From: Podaxis mareebaensis
Lineage: Eukaryota > Basidiomycota > Agaricomycetes > Agaricales > Agaricaceae
Assembly (NCBI GenBank): GCA_018524725.1
Contig: JAEUWP010000392.1
Span: 1 to 64,000, forward strand
Length of the DNA stretch: 64,000 nt
Direction: 5' to 3'
The position numbers and the translations under genes were made by a program. The notes beneath the pieces are model-generated. The model was not told the DNA's origin, ran no database searches, and saw only the letters and a list, made by a program, of their open reading frames with translations. This document shows, piece after piece, positions 33,924 through 47,292 of this stretch. The first letter of the stretch is position 1, and the number at the start of each line of letters is the position of its first letter.

Positions 33924-34499
33924 ATAAAATGCCTATCGGAGGCGATTAAATCCGTGGGAGGGCCTTTCTTTATACTCTAGTAACATATAATGGGGCGCGT
34001 CCAATCACATCCCCGTTCCTGGCAAGTGTCTCAAACATTGAAACATAGCGTACAGGTGCATTGCGTATCGTAACCCATAGTAACATCTAGTCGACTACAA
34101 GGGAGCCACAAATATATGCCAACGATATTCCATCCGTATTATAGCAGATTGCAAATACAATAATGGAACGAAGACGAATATGGAGGTTTATGCACAATGA
34201 CTGAAGCCAACGTTGCATCGTACAAGCAATGGAGCTGGTGGGGCATGAACCAACAATGACCGATGGATGAACATATATCACGGCAAGCCGAGAGGAGTCG
34301 ATAAGCGAATGGAACCGGACAGGAGGATCGGCGACAAACAATATTAAGTCATACAAAGTACACGGAGGAGGAAGGAAGGGATGAAGTCATAATACGAAAA
34401 TATAGGAAGGAACCAAAGCCAACCGGTGAGGCCAGTCAACACGCGTACAACCGATGATTAAATGTGACAAGAGGCATGCTGTACAAGATGTCGAGTCAT
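33924..34499. other. Intergenic, 3' flank of histone H3
   Basis: No gene seen. A minus-strand ORF of 89 codons (34087-34356) is probably read-through of the histone 3' region. Confidence 0.4.
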
Positions 34500-35271
<772 letters not shown>

Positions 35272-36923
35272 CTGGTGTTAACGTCGACGAAATACGAGTT
35301 TTCTTGAGGTGAGTAGTAGCGGAAGGTGGTGGGCGGGAATAGAGAAGTGGGGAGTTGGAGGCGAGGATTGTAGAATTGGACCCCGTTGAAACCCCCAAAA
35401 CAACGAGGGATATTCTCACGCTCTTACAAGCGCACGAGCCACCGCATTCTGAGCGATTTTTGACTCGGAAGATTGCCTGAATATCACTTTCGATTTTTTC
35501 TCACAGGTTGTCCTCGGACGACCAGCCTTAAAACTCGGAGAACTTCTCTTCCAGATGTCTCCCTACATTCCGTAATTTTGTAAAGGGGGTACAAGGCGAA
35601 GAAGTGGTGTAGATTGAAAGGAGTGCATTCGAAGGGTGGATGTTTGTCGAAGTCGCGCGACGCATCTGGGCCGTTCGGATTATGCCGTGCCACAACACAA
35701 CACAAACCCACCCTTGCCTCGGGCCCCTCAACATGAAACACACACTCGCTTGCACCACCGGCATAGCCCCCTACGACACTACACATTTACACAGAAACCC
35801 ATAATGAAATTCCTGTGATTTCTTACGGGTAGCATTGATTCTGTACTCTGGACTATCTGTATTGTAGTTGACCCATGGGCTCCCCTAGCTTCGACGGATT
35901 TATCTACTTCCGTCTTCGCGCCGTGGGCATCAACTAGGCGGGTCCTAGCAGGTCCTAGGCCAGACCAAGTCAGGAGAGGCACTTAATTCGGGAAGTCTTA
36001 GGTTATGTGCTGTTAGTAAGCCGCGTTGGCACTGCATTAATCCTCGAGTGCTATAACCACGCACTGACTATCTTACGGATGTACATAACCTCCGTGTTCA
36101 TCTGAGCGCTCATACCCAGCCTCCATATCGTTCTAACACCCCCCAGCCGTAACGTGTCGTCCAGGCGCGGTGTGGTGACTGGACACTGGTGATTCCTTCC
36201 ACCAAATAAGACTCAAATCTATCATTGCACAATCGTACATCATCATTCATACATCATTTCATATCTTGACACGGCATCGGGTCCGGAGATATCCCAAAAT
36301 CTAAATTATACACAATACTGGTTACATACTTACAGTTCATCACCGTGTCAAAAAAAGCGGCGTAATCATATTTATGTCATCATGTTACTACTATAAATAT
36401 CACACATTCATCTATTTTTGCACCCCTCCTTCTCCCTGTTCTGCACTCCTGGTGTGAGATTAGACTATTTGAAAACAGGCTCTGATAGGTTCTGATCCCG
36501 CATCGAGTGTGGTTTATGTCCCACGCAACTTCTGGTGGTTGTCATGAATCATCTCCGCAGCGGTTGAAGGCGCAGATTATTTGCCGCCGGTGCCACCAGA
36601 TTACTACAGGTGTCCTCGCGTGGAGGAGCAAAAATATCATTTAGAAGGGGTGGATCTATATCACACACACACTACAACAAACCGTCCCATACAATACCGA
36701 GGATGTGATATATCATACATTTACACCAGGGTAGTCCATCTCCGAGTGCTGAGACATTGGACCCTAAACAACAGACATAATGCAGCAGCAGCAAAATGCA
36801 AAGAAAGGAAAAAAAGAATGAGATAGCTAGTCATGAAAGAAAGGAAAAGAATGAGTGAAGATAGCAACAGAACAGTCTAGTAGTGGTCCCCTTCCCCCCG
36901 AGTCCCGATGACGAGCTCTAACT
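35272..36923. other. Promoter of H3 and a gene-poor stretch
   Basis: No supported gene in 1.65 kb. Minus-strand ORFs at 35484-35786 share no motif. The interval 36200-36450 is AT-rich and could be the 3' region of the minus-strand gene ending at 36924, or a spacer. Confidence 0.4.
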
Positions 36924-38587
36924 TTACATTCGCTCCTGCTCCCCTCCGCTCTCCAATCGCAGTGTCTCCTCTTCTTGTCTCACAGTAGCCCAGACGTTTT
37001 CATAAGCAGGAGGTGCCTCTTCTTCCACCACAGGTGGCGCAGATAGGATCGGTGTATTCCCGATATACGCCTGATTCTGTCCTTGTCTCGTGAGAGGTGG
37101 AACGGAGGGGGATAGAAGGGCATTATCGAGAACCACATCCGCATTTTGCCCTTGAACGTTTTGAGTAACCAAGTTCCCTGTCGACGATGCAGCAGATTTT
37201 GTTGGCGAAGGCGGTACCACAGTACCAGAAGGTGTGGAGGAAGCAACAAGCGTCGAAGGCAACGAGGATCCCGATGTCGATCCACTAGCAGTCCTAGGTC
37301 TCCCAGAATAGCCATAACCAGCTGATTCTGGTGACAATCCCACCGGTCCAATATCTCCCATTCTCCTTCCAATGCCTTCAAAATTTCCAGGCCCAGAAGC
37401 AGGGTAAGAATAGTCTAACCCTGAAGCGGAAACGCGAGACCTTGATGTCCGTCGCCACCGTCCACTACGCCTATCTCCATCTAAATGGTCCATCTCGCCT
37501 CCCTGTTCATTTCCAAACCGATGTTCATCAACCCTCATCGGCAATCCGTCCCTCCCACCTGCCCTATCAACCCAATTCCCACTCCCAGTCACCGGAGGAA
37601 GTTCAGCACTACCCCTACTATCTCGTATACCACCCCCTCGGCCTTCACCCCCTATATCCTCTCCATCGCGCGTAACAACGATAGCAGGTACACCCGCATT
37701 ACTTCCACGCCCACCTTCTCCCGTCACATCCCGCGCATCCGCATCCGCATCGAAACGGCTAGCACTTCCAAAAATAACCGCAGGAATGGTACTCACATTG
37801 TTATTATTATCCGCAACAACATTAACAGCAGCATCAGGGTGACCATGAGGTACACCGATCCCCGGAATTAAGTGCGTATTTGGATTTTGCATTTGTTGCT
37901 GCGATAACAATGGAGTGTGGGATTGGGCGGAAGAAGAGGAGGTGGATGATTGGCCTCCGCGGTGAGACTGTAGTTGATACGGTTGTAACTGGCGATGGTG
38001 GTGATAATACGACGAGTTTGAGTGCGAGCGCGAATGATGACTGTCCGGTTGATGATAATGAACATGCTGGTGGTCATGCGTGGGTTTGGGTATGGGCCGA
38101 ACTCCCGAGGGTGCCTCCAACGAGGATGGGGAGTCCTGAGACTGGGGTATTGGCGGGACGTTGAACACACCCAGCGTCCCTCTTTTATCTAATGATTTGT
38201 TTTGAGTAAGAACAGACTCTAATATAACCCAGAGCTCGTCAAGGGTTGAAGTAGGGACGCACCTCGGTGACCATCTTGCGGAAATGATGTTTGGTCAGAA
38301 TGGTGAGGCTGACGGAGGACACGTTCCGCGTGTAATTGCCGCCGTTTGTTGATTAAGAGGAGCGCGAGGACGACTATGAGGACGATAAACCCCACCAGTG
38401 AACCTGCGATGACTGGTGTGGAAGAAGGCCGACGATCCGGTCTTGGCTGTGTTGATGGGGTGGATGAGTCCGTCGACGATGCGGGACTCGATAGAGATGT
38501 CGCCTGCTGCGATGTCGATGATGCCCTAGCACGTAAATGAGCCTCGAGCGCAGCAAAAGGGGCCGTGAAATACCTGTGTTGGGACAT
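36924..38587 (-). CDS. Single-TM protein with Ser/Thr-rich N-terminus and His-rich cytosolic tail
   Basis: Exon 38263-38587 is joined to 36924-38179, reading GHRGTLGVFNVPP across the junction. The N-terminal part is Ser/Thr/Pro-rich. One membrane span (VIAGSLVGFIVLIVVLALLL) is followed by a stop-transfer cluster (NKRRQ), so the N-terminus is probably outside. The long tail has a His-rich segment (HDHQHVHYHQPDSHHSRSHS and YYHHHR), many Ser/Gly/Asn-rich stretches and a C-terminal APPAYENVWAT. That last motif contains PPAY, a PPxY-type ligand for WW-domain ubiquitin ligases. No signal peptide is visible from this ATG. A further 48-base in-frame intron (GTATTTCAC to GTGCTAG) may follow MSQHR, or the true first exon may lie upstream. 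The function is unknown. Confidence 0.7.
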
Positions 38588-38906
38588 GTATGTAAGAGGT
38601 GGTGGTCAGCAGCCAAGAACAGAATTAGGACCTTCCGGACTGCTCTCAGGCTGCCATCTCGGCTCTCACACCCTTCTCCCGTTTTCTGGGTCAAAAGGAC
38701 GATGTTCGTGCATGTTGAGGATGTCGAGGAAGTGGTAGAGGACAGAACAGAATGAAAACTCTTGGCATTCCACTTCATCTCCCTTCTGCATCAGCTTGGC
38801 ACTCTCACCACATTCATTCTCACAGCACAGACGCCCGGTCTTGGCTTGCATCAATTAATCGTACATGTCATACGCTACAAAACACAAAACAGAAAACAAG
38901 GCACCA

Positions 38907-40031
38907 CTACTTCCTCGCAAAGGTGATTTTGATCTTGTTCTCGCCATCCAACTTGTAGTTGTGTAGTGCCTCCTTTGCCACCGTTGCACTCCCCTCGTCC
39001 ATGTACTCCACGAACGCAATGTCCTTCTTTGTTGGGATCATGCGCACCTCGTACAAGTTCGGGTATTGCGAGAACAAGGTTGTGAGCTGATCTTTCGTGA
39101 CACTCTCTGGGAGGTTTTGCAAGAAGAGAATCTTGTTCGGCGGGAGGTACTCGTCTGGCATCTGGACTGCGGGTCGTTTCGTTTGGGGCTGTGCCGCTCC
39201 GCCGTCCACTAGCGATGCGAAAAAATTGAGTGGGGTGCGGTAAAGGAAAACAAAAGTGCATACTTTCCGCAGCCATCCGTTTCAGCCGGAATTTCGATTT
39301 GATTGGATTAGTATATCGGGTTACCTCTATCATCATGGCCATGAGTCGCATTTTCAACCGAAGATAAAACTTTACGCGTACTTTTGTGTTCCTCTCTCCG
39401 CTTCTTGTGCTCATCGAAGTGTTCAGCGTCAAATTTCTTCACAACAGCGTCCGATCGCGTCCTCGCAAACGAGATTTGCTGAAATATAAAGTTAGTCAGA
39501 TAGGCGCTGTGATACCGGCAACCAGAGACGCACCATAGGTTTCGAATACAAAGGGAACCTCTGTACATCCTTCAAAGCCTTCTTCGCGCTTTCCACCGAA
39601 GCAAACGACACAAATGCCTGTCCCCTCATCCTCAGATTACTATGCGCCACCACATCCAATACCTCGCCATACGATTTAAACAGCCCTCTTAATGTCGCCT
39701 TCATCACTGCAAGCCGACACCATCGCATAAAAATTACACCTCTCATCAGCTCAAATCACAAGCGCGAAAACATAAACGGCACACCTGGCGGCTTCACCTT
39801 CTCGTTCAAATTCTGAATATACAGCGTCTCACAAGCATTTTCCTCCCCTGCAGGCGTCTGTCCAGGTACAGACGGAGCTTGTCCAGGAATCACAGGTGGT
39901 TGGCCGGGAATGACTGGTGGTTGCCCAGGTACTACAGGAACTGGACCAGGGATGGTTGGACCAGGTACGAAGGCTGGTGGGGGTAGGCCTGGCTGTGGTT
40001 GTTGAATCGGTGGCGGGCTTGGTTCAGCCAT
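38907..40031 (-). CDS. U1A/U2B''-type snRNP protein with two RRM domains
   Basis: This is a spliceosomal protein that binds U1 or U2 snRNA stem-loops. I assembled five exons: 39785-40031, 39534-39706, 39382-39478, 39264-39326 and 38907-39208. The first RRM carries RNP2 ETLYIQNLNEKV and RNP1 MRGQAFVSFASVESA. A basic Lys/Arg-rich linker follows (FDEHKKRREEHKK, then RYTNPIKSKFRLKRMAAE). The second RRM carries KILFLQNLPESV and KDIAFVEYMDEGSA and ends IKITFARK. That two-RRM layout with LQNLP is typical of the SNF/U1A/U2B'' family. The N-terminus has an unusual Pro-rich tract with repeated PGQPPVIPGQ units (39850-39960). I could not decide between U1A and U2B''. Fungi often have one dual protein. 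Confidence 0.92.
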
Positions 40032-40791
40032 GAGTGGATATTGCTGAGACTACAAAGCGCAATGGCAAGTCCTTACAATGTTGTAACTGATCGTCGACAA
40101 ACGAGGCGTGTTTGTACTTGTTTGACTATAGTCCCTAAGCAGCCCAGTGTTGGTCCAACAGTATCACAAACCACACTTCTCCTTCTCCGGCAGAAAGTGG
40201 CTTTTCTGGGAATCTCAGGCACTTCTTGAGTTCTGAGCACACGCAGAATCAACCGAGGTCGTAACGTCAACTGAGAGTTACCCGTGTTCGAATTTCGAAT
40301 CATAAGTACCTTAATCATGGACCCAATCGGTTGCTGCACTGATAACATATTCACCTCGGACCCGCAAATACATTGCGTGTTATCCCACCAACTCCACTTT
40401 TCCTCTCTTTTGGCTCTACCCGTCTCATACCCCCTTGCGCACCGCACCACATTTTTCCCATCTAATAACGTTCCCAATCACACACACGCGTTATCAGGTT
40501 GCCAATGGCCAACCCCAGGTTCCTTCCGACGGACAGCCATGCTCGGAGCCCTGCAGGAACCTTATTTTGCTCATACACGAGGGCACCAACTCTAGAGAGA
40601 AAGTAAAATTTCTATTTCAAACAGATCCGACATATTCCACAGATGAACCACACCGTTCAGCCGTCACATCTCATTAGCATCATCATCGTCATTATCGTCG
40701 TGAATTATCCAAAACCAACAATCAGTAAGATATCACCTCCTGCATCCCTCCTTTCTCCCTGCTCCACCTCAAACCCAATGTCCACCAAGGG
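40032..40791. other. Intergenic
   Basis: This is the promoter of the snRNP gene and the 3' flank of the lipid gene. No ORF with features. Confidence 0.4.
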
Positions 40792-42595
40792 TTAGGACGA
40801 CTTTTCAGGATGAACCCAGTGTCCATGTTCATCCTTCTTCCTAACCGTCAAACATGCGATACCCATATACTCAGTGATATCGTAAATCACGAGATAAACA
40901 AACCTCCCATAATTAAACGCCGACACCGCCAGAGTCAACCAGACAAAAACCGTGGTATTAAGGGTATTAGTCTGAATAATCGGAGGCCTACAACGAAACA
41001 CAAACCACATTCAAAAAAACCACCCCAAAAACGCAACACATGAATGAAAAACTCACCTCCCCAACAACCTCGGCAAATTCGCATCCAACGCCCCAACAAC
41101 ACTCCACGTCCACACCCAATCCCACCTCGGAAACCTCTCACTCCCAAGCGTCACATGCGCCAAAATCATCCTCCCAACCTGATGCGCAAACTGCAATCCC
41201 CAAGCACACAAAAACGGCACAAACAACGCCGAATGGATAATTGCCGAATGGTTCAGCGCAGGATGGGACAACCACGCCACTTGTATGGCCGTAGGCAAGA
41301 GGAAAGGCACCAGCAAGCTGAGGGGGTTTGTGTCTTTTGTGTGGGGGCGGATCTTTGTTGGGTCGGAGCGGGAGGTGTGGACGTTGAGGTAGGCGTGGAA
41401 GATGTTGATGCCTAGACCGAGGGCTGCGAAGACCATGAAAGATTCGTTGAGGGGCAGGTTTGGGATGTGGGTGAAGGGGTAGACGTGCTCGAGTCCGAGG
41501 AATGTCCAGATTTTGTTTTCCCAGAATAAGGTTCCTATGTAGTTTGTTAAGTTCGACTTTTCAGAGGGGGTTTCGGGATGGGGCTCACCGCGGAAGCCAG
41601 TCACGATGTAGATCCCTACAATCATAAGGATACCTTCAACCGGACCAGAAAAGTAACCAAGGAAGAGAACGCCGGTATGATATTCCTCCCATGTCGTCAA
41701 GTAAAAGTTGGCCAAGGTAAAGATCTCCGATGCAACAGTCCACCACGAGCGTCCGAGTCCAAGAGCTCGCGCAGCAAGGATAACCTCAAGCTACCAAAGC
41801 TGTAGATGAGCACCCCGCAACGAAACCAGTCAATATAATCCCAATCTCACAGTCGTATTCAACGCATCGCAACCTACAATCCCCCAGAGCGCGTCAGCTA
41901 AACATATCACGACCACATCCAACAATAGATCTATGACGCACCATGGTCAAACATCTCCCCAAGGGGACCGGCCATCCCAGTCCTACGAGCCTGTTTCCTT
42001 CACAATCCGCCCCACCTCCACATCAGCCCCAACCTCCATTGCTAGCAAAACACCACTCACCCGTCAATAGCATCCAAAGACTGGTACACAAACAGCCCAG
42101 CAGCCCACCTAACCATACCACCAATTCAGCACAGAATGCACACCTGGCATAGAGCAAATGACGTACGTGAAATACACCCATTGAGGCGGCCCATGTGGTC
42201 TAGCATCCCCAACATCCTTCTCAGTAAGATAAAGCGGGTCGAAGTACACCAGCGTCAAGAAATTGAAAAACACAATACTCAGACCCGTCAACGTGATCTT
42301 TCGTTTCAAATTGACAACCATCAAGACGAAGACGCTCGAGTAAGATTCCTGACGCCGGTTTGACCAAGATGGATTAGAGACGTACAGCGTTTGGTGCGAC
42401 ATTCAATGGCCACAGCGTGACGAGCCAATTCCAGAACGGGTTCAGTACATACCGCGAGACGAGTGACCTACAATTCCGCGACACTTTCAGTTACATAATA
42501 TGAAGGAAATTCGCAAGACAAACGCACTTGTCAGCACCTCTATACGCGTACTTTTTGAGATTCTCCAACGACCTCTCAGTCAAATACCTCCCCAT
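40792..42595 (-). CDS. Choline/ethanolamine phosphotransferase (CPT1/EPT1 family)
   Basis: This integral ER/Golgi enzyme joins CDP-choline or CDP-ethanolamine to diacylglycerol in the last Kennedy-pathway step. The start at 42595 reads MGRYLTERSLENLKKYAYRG, a conserved N-terminus. The CDP-alcohol phosphotransferase signature DG-x2-AR-x8-G-x3-D-x3-D is visible across exons near 41860-42080 (YQSLDAIDG, then QARRTGMAGPLGEMFDHG, then CDALNTT). The following helices read LANFYLTTWEEYHTGVLFLG and FWENKIWTFLGLEHVYPF. The C-terminus has ITEYMGIACLTVRKK and ends WVHPEKSS. About ten membrane spans and eight or more short introns are present. Choline versus ethanolamine preference cannot be read from the sequence. 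Confidence 0.93.
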
Positions 42596-43007
42596 TATTA
42601 TTATCCTCCGTCCCAGTCTGATTCGTCACCGTCTATCGCCTATCGTTTCAAAACCAAACGCCAACAGTCTCCCAAGAACCACGAGCAAGCGTTGTCAGCA
42701 AGGAATGGAATTTTTTTCTGAAGAGGGGAAAGTGGGACGTTGAGGTGAACCGTGAAAAACGTAGAGGCGGCCAAAAAGAGAAGGCCCTGCAACATTCTGC
42801 TCAGGGTCGATGATCCTAACTCTTCTGCCGGCTGCACTCTGGCCAATCAGCTTACGCACGTGAATCGGTGGTGTAATCCGTCATACCGAGGATGCCGAGT
42901 GATATCTATGTAATTAAGAGTCCATGCACGAGTATCAAGCGAGGGTATAGTACATATATACAGTACTGTTTTACGATAATAACCACACAAACGCCCCACA
43001 AAAAAAT
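42596..43007. other. Intergenic
   Basis: This is the promoter of the phosphotransferase gene and the 3' flank of the F-box-like gene. Nothing else seen. Confidence 0.4.
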
Positions 43008-44421
43008 TCACACAAACGAATACCTCTTTCCATCCCACGGAAGATTATCCACATTCTTCATCGTCCAGAATTCCCGGAACCTTCTCTTCAAAACCTCCTC
43101 ATAGATGATCCCCAACAACCCCCTCTCATTCAGCCGTGGCAGCGTCTCTGGGTCAGCGAACAAATTGAGATAATGTCTTCCGACGGTCAGATACACCTTT
43201 CTCAGACGAGGGAAACGTGTTTTGTTGGACAGTAACCTATCGAACTCGGCGAAACATAGGTCAATCGGGAAACCATTTGGGAAAAGAGCGTCGAGCATCT
43301 CGATCGGGCCTGTTGTCAAGAACTTGATGTGGACAACCTCGAGGGAACAGGGTTGTTGACGACTCAGCTGCCGGAAGGTATGGTTTAGCCAGCCGAAAGG
43401 ATTGGGATACGTCCGTGATGCAGGTTTCAACATGATCGGACAGTTGATGGCCAACATGCGAAGCGACGGTGGAATCGTAAACTCGATTACAGTTCCATTT
43501 TGATTATAGCAAGGATTTGGGTACGACGAGAAGTCTACATGGGTTCAACGTAAGACCGCATCACGGAATCACAGTTCATCACTCACTGTATCCATATGGC
43601 GTATACACCAACGTCCGCAGTGTTGGTTTACACATGTCCAATACCTGGTTCACAATCTCGACATCCTTCACCTCATCCCCCACAAACAAATGCTTCAACC
43701 GCGGAAACACAACACCACCCACACCCTCACTCGTGATTCCCATCACCATCCACAACAAGCACTCTGGCAACAACCTCAAGGGGAATACCAAAGCCTCCAA
43801 CTTTGGCCACCTCGTTGATACAACCCCACCACAACCACCAGGCTCATCCTCGACGAACTCTGTCCCATGAACCCTCAACACTCTCACCGACCCGGCACAC
43901 GCACCAAGATAAGACGCTGGCACGCGCCTATCCTCGAGATTAAATTCCTCGAGCGCCGTGCACCTCCCCAACAACCCCCTCACCACCACCTCTGTATCCG
44001 ACAAGGGATCGTCCCGATACCTTCTCAGAATGGTAATCTTAGTCAAGTTTTGTGCTGGTATGCTATCCAATACGGATGGGAACGCAGGATCGGGTACGGA
44101 TCGCCAGCCTGATGGTGGGTAACATTGTAGTTTTAAATGGCGCACATGCGAAAGGAGATGTGCATGTGAGGGTTTAAGCAACCACGAGCAGAGTGTGCCC
44201 TCGTCTGCAACACCGCTCCTCGACGATGTTGCATTCGCACTTATATTTTTCTGCGGATGAGGAAAGCGGTGGAGAGTGAGTTCGGAAAAGAGGTGCTGTT
44301 GAACGATGTATCGGAGAGTGCTACAGGCGAGAGCACACTTCTTGAGAGTGGAGAGATCGTCGCGGAGATTGAGGAGAATCTCGTGGAAGAGTTCTACTGG
44401 GAGGAGGTGAGGGATGGACAT
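43008..44421 (-). CDS. F-box-like / LRR-like agaric protein
   Basis: I chose ATG 44421 (MSIPHLLPVELFHEILLNLR) because it begins just before the F-box-like helix. An in-frame ATG 15 codons upstream also exists. The first 50 residues fit an F-box (LPVELFHEIL, LKKCALACSTLRYIVQQHLF). Irregular Leu-rich segments then resemble degenerate LRRs (LSHVRHLKLQCYP, LTKITILRRY, LEEFNLEDRRVP, LRVLRVHG, LKHLFVGDEV). One intron joins PYGY to NFSSYPNPCY. The second exon (43008 to about 43535) ends DNLPWDGKRYSFV. Such proteins are hugely expanded in agarics and are thought to be SCF ubiquitin-ligase substrate adaptors. The target is unknown. It is not closely related to the F-box pair at 45-53 kb. Confidence 0.8.
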
Positions 44422-45368
44422 GGTTGGGGGAGAGAACGAGGCTTGAATGTCGTGGGAATGGAACAAGTATGGCCGAGGATGTTAAGAAGCTGTTGCGACT
44501 CTGGCTAGAACACATGCAACTGCGTTGCGGCCGGGTCCCACGTGAGCGGCCCTTGCTCCGAACTCTTAATTCAACGGCGCTCGGTACTGTCCCAGAATCA
44601 TCTTCGACCAGAATATCTTCACATCACGTACAACATACCTCCCTTCCCTCCCGTTCTCTCCCCACACCCTCCTACACGCCCAATCAACGGGCCACCATGG
44701 AGAAACGGGGTTAGGAGAATGACTCGGACAAGCGGCGAATAAGACCGAACTGGGTGCGAGAATGAAGGTCAGTCTGAGTAAGATGCTTAAGCCAAACCAT
44801 ATGCATGACCTATGATATCACCGTTTCCCGCGCACCTCACCACTCTCGAAATTCACACAGCCCGTCATATCTGGGCGCATTCTCCTTAACACCCCGAAGA
44901 GCAACTTGCTCTCCCTCCGTACACACCGCTGCGCCTCTAGGGACCTACAACACGTCGGAACCCGGAGTGATCATTCAAGGCTACGTCAATGCCCACTTCC
45001 GATCTGATTCAAACGACTCCGTTTAACTATATACCAGCTAACCCGACGTCATCGTGTATCACTCCTTGATCTGTTCTACTTGTTCTGTGCAAGCCTGTGC
45101 ATTATACATAGATCCCCTGACCGTCAAACCATAGCGGTTGCGATGCACTGTATCTTCAAAACCACCGCCATGCCTTCCATGTTTCAGCGACGGCAAGGTA
45201 TATGTGGGAGGGTATCATTCTTGCGCGTGACAGAATCCTCCTCTTGCTTCGCAGTCGGCGAAGTCGGCAGTGTTGGAGTCTCGGGGATACCTACTGTGCG
45301 AATGAACTGCCATTTAACAAGACAGAAACGCGTATGCGTCACTGGGCACGTGACAGAGTTACCACCGA
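44422..45368. other. Intergenic, no supported gene
   Basis: Divergent promoter space between the minus-strand F-box-like gene and F-box copy A. A CACGTG palindrome at about 45347 lies 20-25 bases before the start of the duplicated block. Confidence 0.4.
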
Positions 45369-45456
45369 AGGAACTTGGACGTGTGGCACTCATGAACACC
45401 CTTGAACGACCGTTCAACCGGCTCGTAGCCTGCTTTCTTGCGTATCTCCACTCCCT

Positions 45457-46991
45457 ATGGAATATCTTAACAAATTTAGGAGGTCATGTCTCCTTCTCCC
45501 TCCAGAACTACTCCTAAAAATTGTGAACCGTCTCGACTACCGAAATCTGATTGACATCCGACTGGTGACGTGATATTTATTCAGGTGAACACGTCAATTA
45601 CTAAATTTACTCAAGACTTGTAGGACGTTGTACGATGTAACAAGTACCCGACAGTTCTGGCACAACCTGGCATGCGATGTCCATTCGGGGATCAAACTGA
45701 AATCCCAATTGGATAGTTACTCAACCAAAGAACTGATGCAGTGGACCTTGCGTGGACTCCGCGCCCGAGCTCTATGGGCCTCGTCTGACACACCCCGCTT
45801 TCATTTCCGATGAATCGATGACACGTGTTGCTGCTATGAAACCGAACTTCTCCCTGGCAGACGGTGGATGTTTGCAGCCTACTACGACGGCTCCGGACGT
45901 ATTACGGATTTGGATCAAGAACGTCCTCAAGCGGAAGTCGTATTCAGGACCGAGCTTTCTGGTGAAAGACCGCTGGGGAACTCCTGTATATGGATTGACA
46001 AGGAGAGCCCACAGTTGTCCTTCCACGTAGCGGTTTACAATCGAAAGCTGGAGGACACTAGTGAGTTTTTCTGCAGATCGTTATACCCCAGTCTTAATAA
46101 CCTTTTCCTATGCAGAGAAGACACGCATTTGCATCTATCGTATCCATGCCACCAAAGGGGATTTCGACACCACTTTTGCCTTAACGCTCTTGTCAGTCAC
46201 CTGGGACAACCCTGGCCAAGCGGTGCGGGACTCGACTGCCCTCTCTGCGGAATATTTTGTTCAATGTCACCCCCAATATTTCGACGAAAATGGGGAAAGT
46301 AAAGCAAAAATACAGTTGCGCCGGTATTCGCCACGAACACCCGCCATGGCCACGTTGGTCGCAGAAAAGCCGATTAGGCCAACCCTGCCGGTGAGCTATC
46401 GAATGAAGGCAGTTGACCCGATGTCCGAATGATATATTCTAGGTCAAAACGTTCTTCCCTCCTGACAATAGAATAGGCCTCATCACAAGAGATTTCATGG
46501 ACATCTTCTCCTTCAACTACTCGGAGAATGACTCTGGTGTGGCAACGCCGGATTTGATTACAATTCACCATGTCTACTACCCCAAGAATCCGAAGCATAT
46601 TTCAGATGCTTTCGTTGAATCGAGTCACACCTATCCGGTCGCCGTCTACAAAAACACTCTCAGGAGGATTATCATCGATCACAACGCGGCTGTTCCGCCC
46701 ACCTTCGAAGAGGCCGGCAAACTCACGTCCAACCCGTCTAACTCTGCAGACATGGCAAGACTCAAACCGTCAGTATCTGTCGTCCGCCCGTCGTTATATG
46801 AACCAATACTTGACACTGCCACATATGATTTCTGTGTGCCCTCCACTCGCATCTTATGCAAGTGGTATACCCAAACATATGAACCCCCTCGTAACAAACC
46901 AACTACCTTGTTGGCTTTCGATGAATCCATAGGTCATATTGTCTTGAAGACCCAAACGGAGTCGCTGTACTTGGTGATGGACCTGACTTAG
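45457..46991 (+). pseudogene. F-box protein copy A, interrupted
   Basis: The F-box reads LLLPPELLLKIVNRLDYRNL near 45490-45550, starting from ATG 45457. Upstream, one base is missing relative to copy B (GGAATA against GGATATA), which disconnects the N-terminal 30 residues that copy B has. An intron follows IRLVT. Exon 2 begins at about 45624 (CRTLYDVTSTRQFWHNLACD) and hits TGA at 45811-45813, where copy B reads on (CGATTTATAGAC). Beyond the stop, coding similarity continues in frame (CCCYETELLPGRRWMFAAYY, and later exons to 46991). As it stands only a 100-residue F-box fragment would be made. The 3' end (46815-46991) is longer than in copy B. It is probably a pseudogene, or a truncated adaptor if expressed. 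Confidence 0.75.
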
Positions 46992-47292
46992 TACCTGTTC
47001 AATTTCGCTGCAAATTTTGAAGTCGTTGATACGCCTTCTAATGAGTGCCCTGGATGTACTACCCAACTGGCTAGCCCTCGTCTGTCTTCGTGTATGCGAA
47101 CAACTGCGCTCTCCGAAGAGTATTTCGCTCAATGTCGTTTGTAGCATGCCAACAAAACATGGGAGTGTAGTGAAGATAACAGATGGCGCGATGTTTTCCA
47201 CATACACCCTCCATGATGGTCCTAGAGAAATTGTGTACACCAATTTGACTATTATACAGTTACAAGCAACTACCTGCTGAGTAAAAGTGCAG
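46905..47292 (+). repeat. 3' tail of the F-box unit, duplicated at 50720-51106
   Basis: Starting at ACCTTGTTGGCT and ending near GAGTAAAAG, 388 bases are repeated at 50720-51106 with about 90% identity by eye. The block covers the last codons of copy A plus 3' flank. This shows that a third F-box unit once stood before 50720. Confidence 0.85.

Noticed and set aside
38875..39432. 185-codon minus-strand ORF over the snRNP gene
   Set aside because: Only its middle part (TNPIKSKFRLKRMAAE) is coding, as one exon of the snRNP gene. The rest is intron or other-frame sequence.
45080..45517. 145-codon ORF running into F-box copy A
   Set aside because: It enters the F-box region in the wrong frame because of the single-base deletion. 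The F-box is read from 45457 in another frame.
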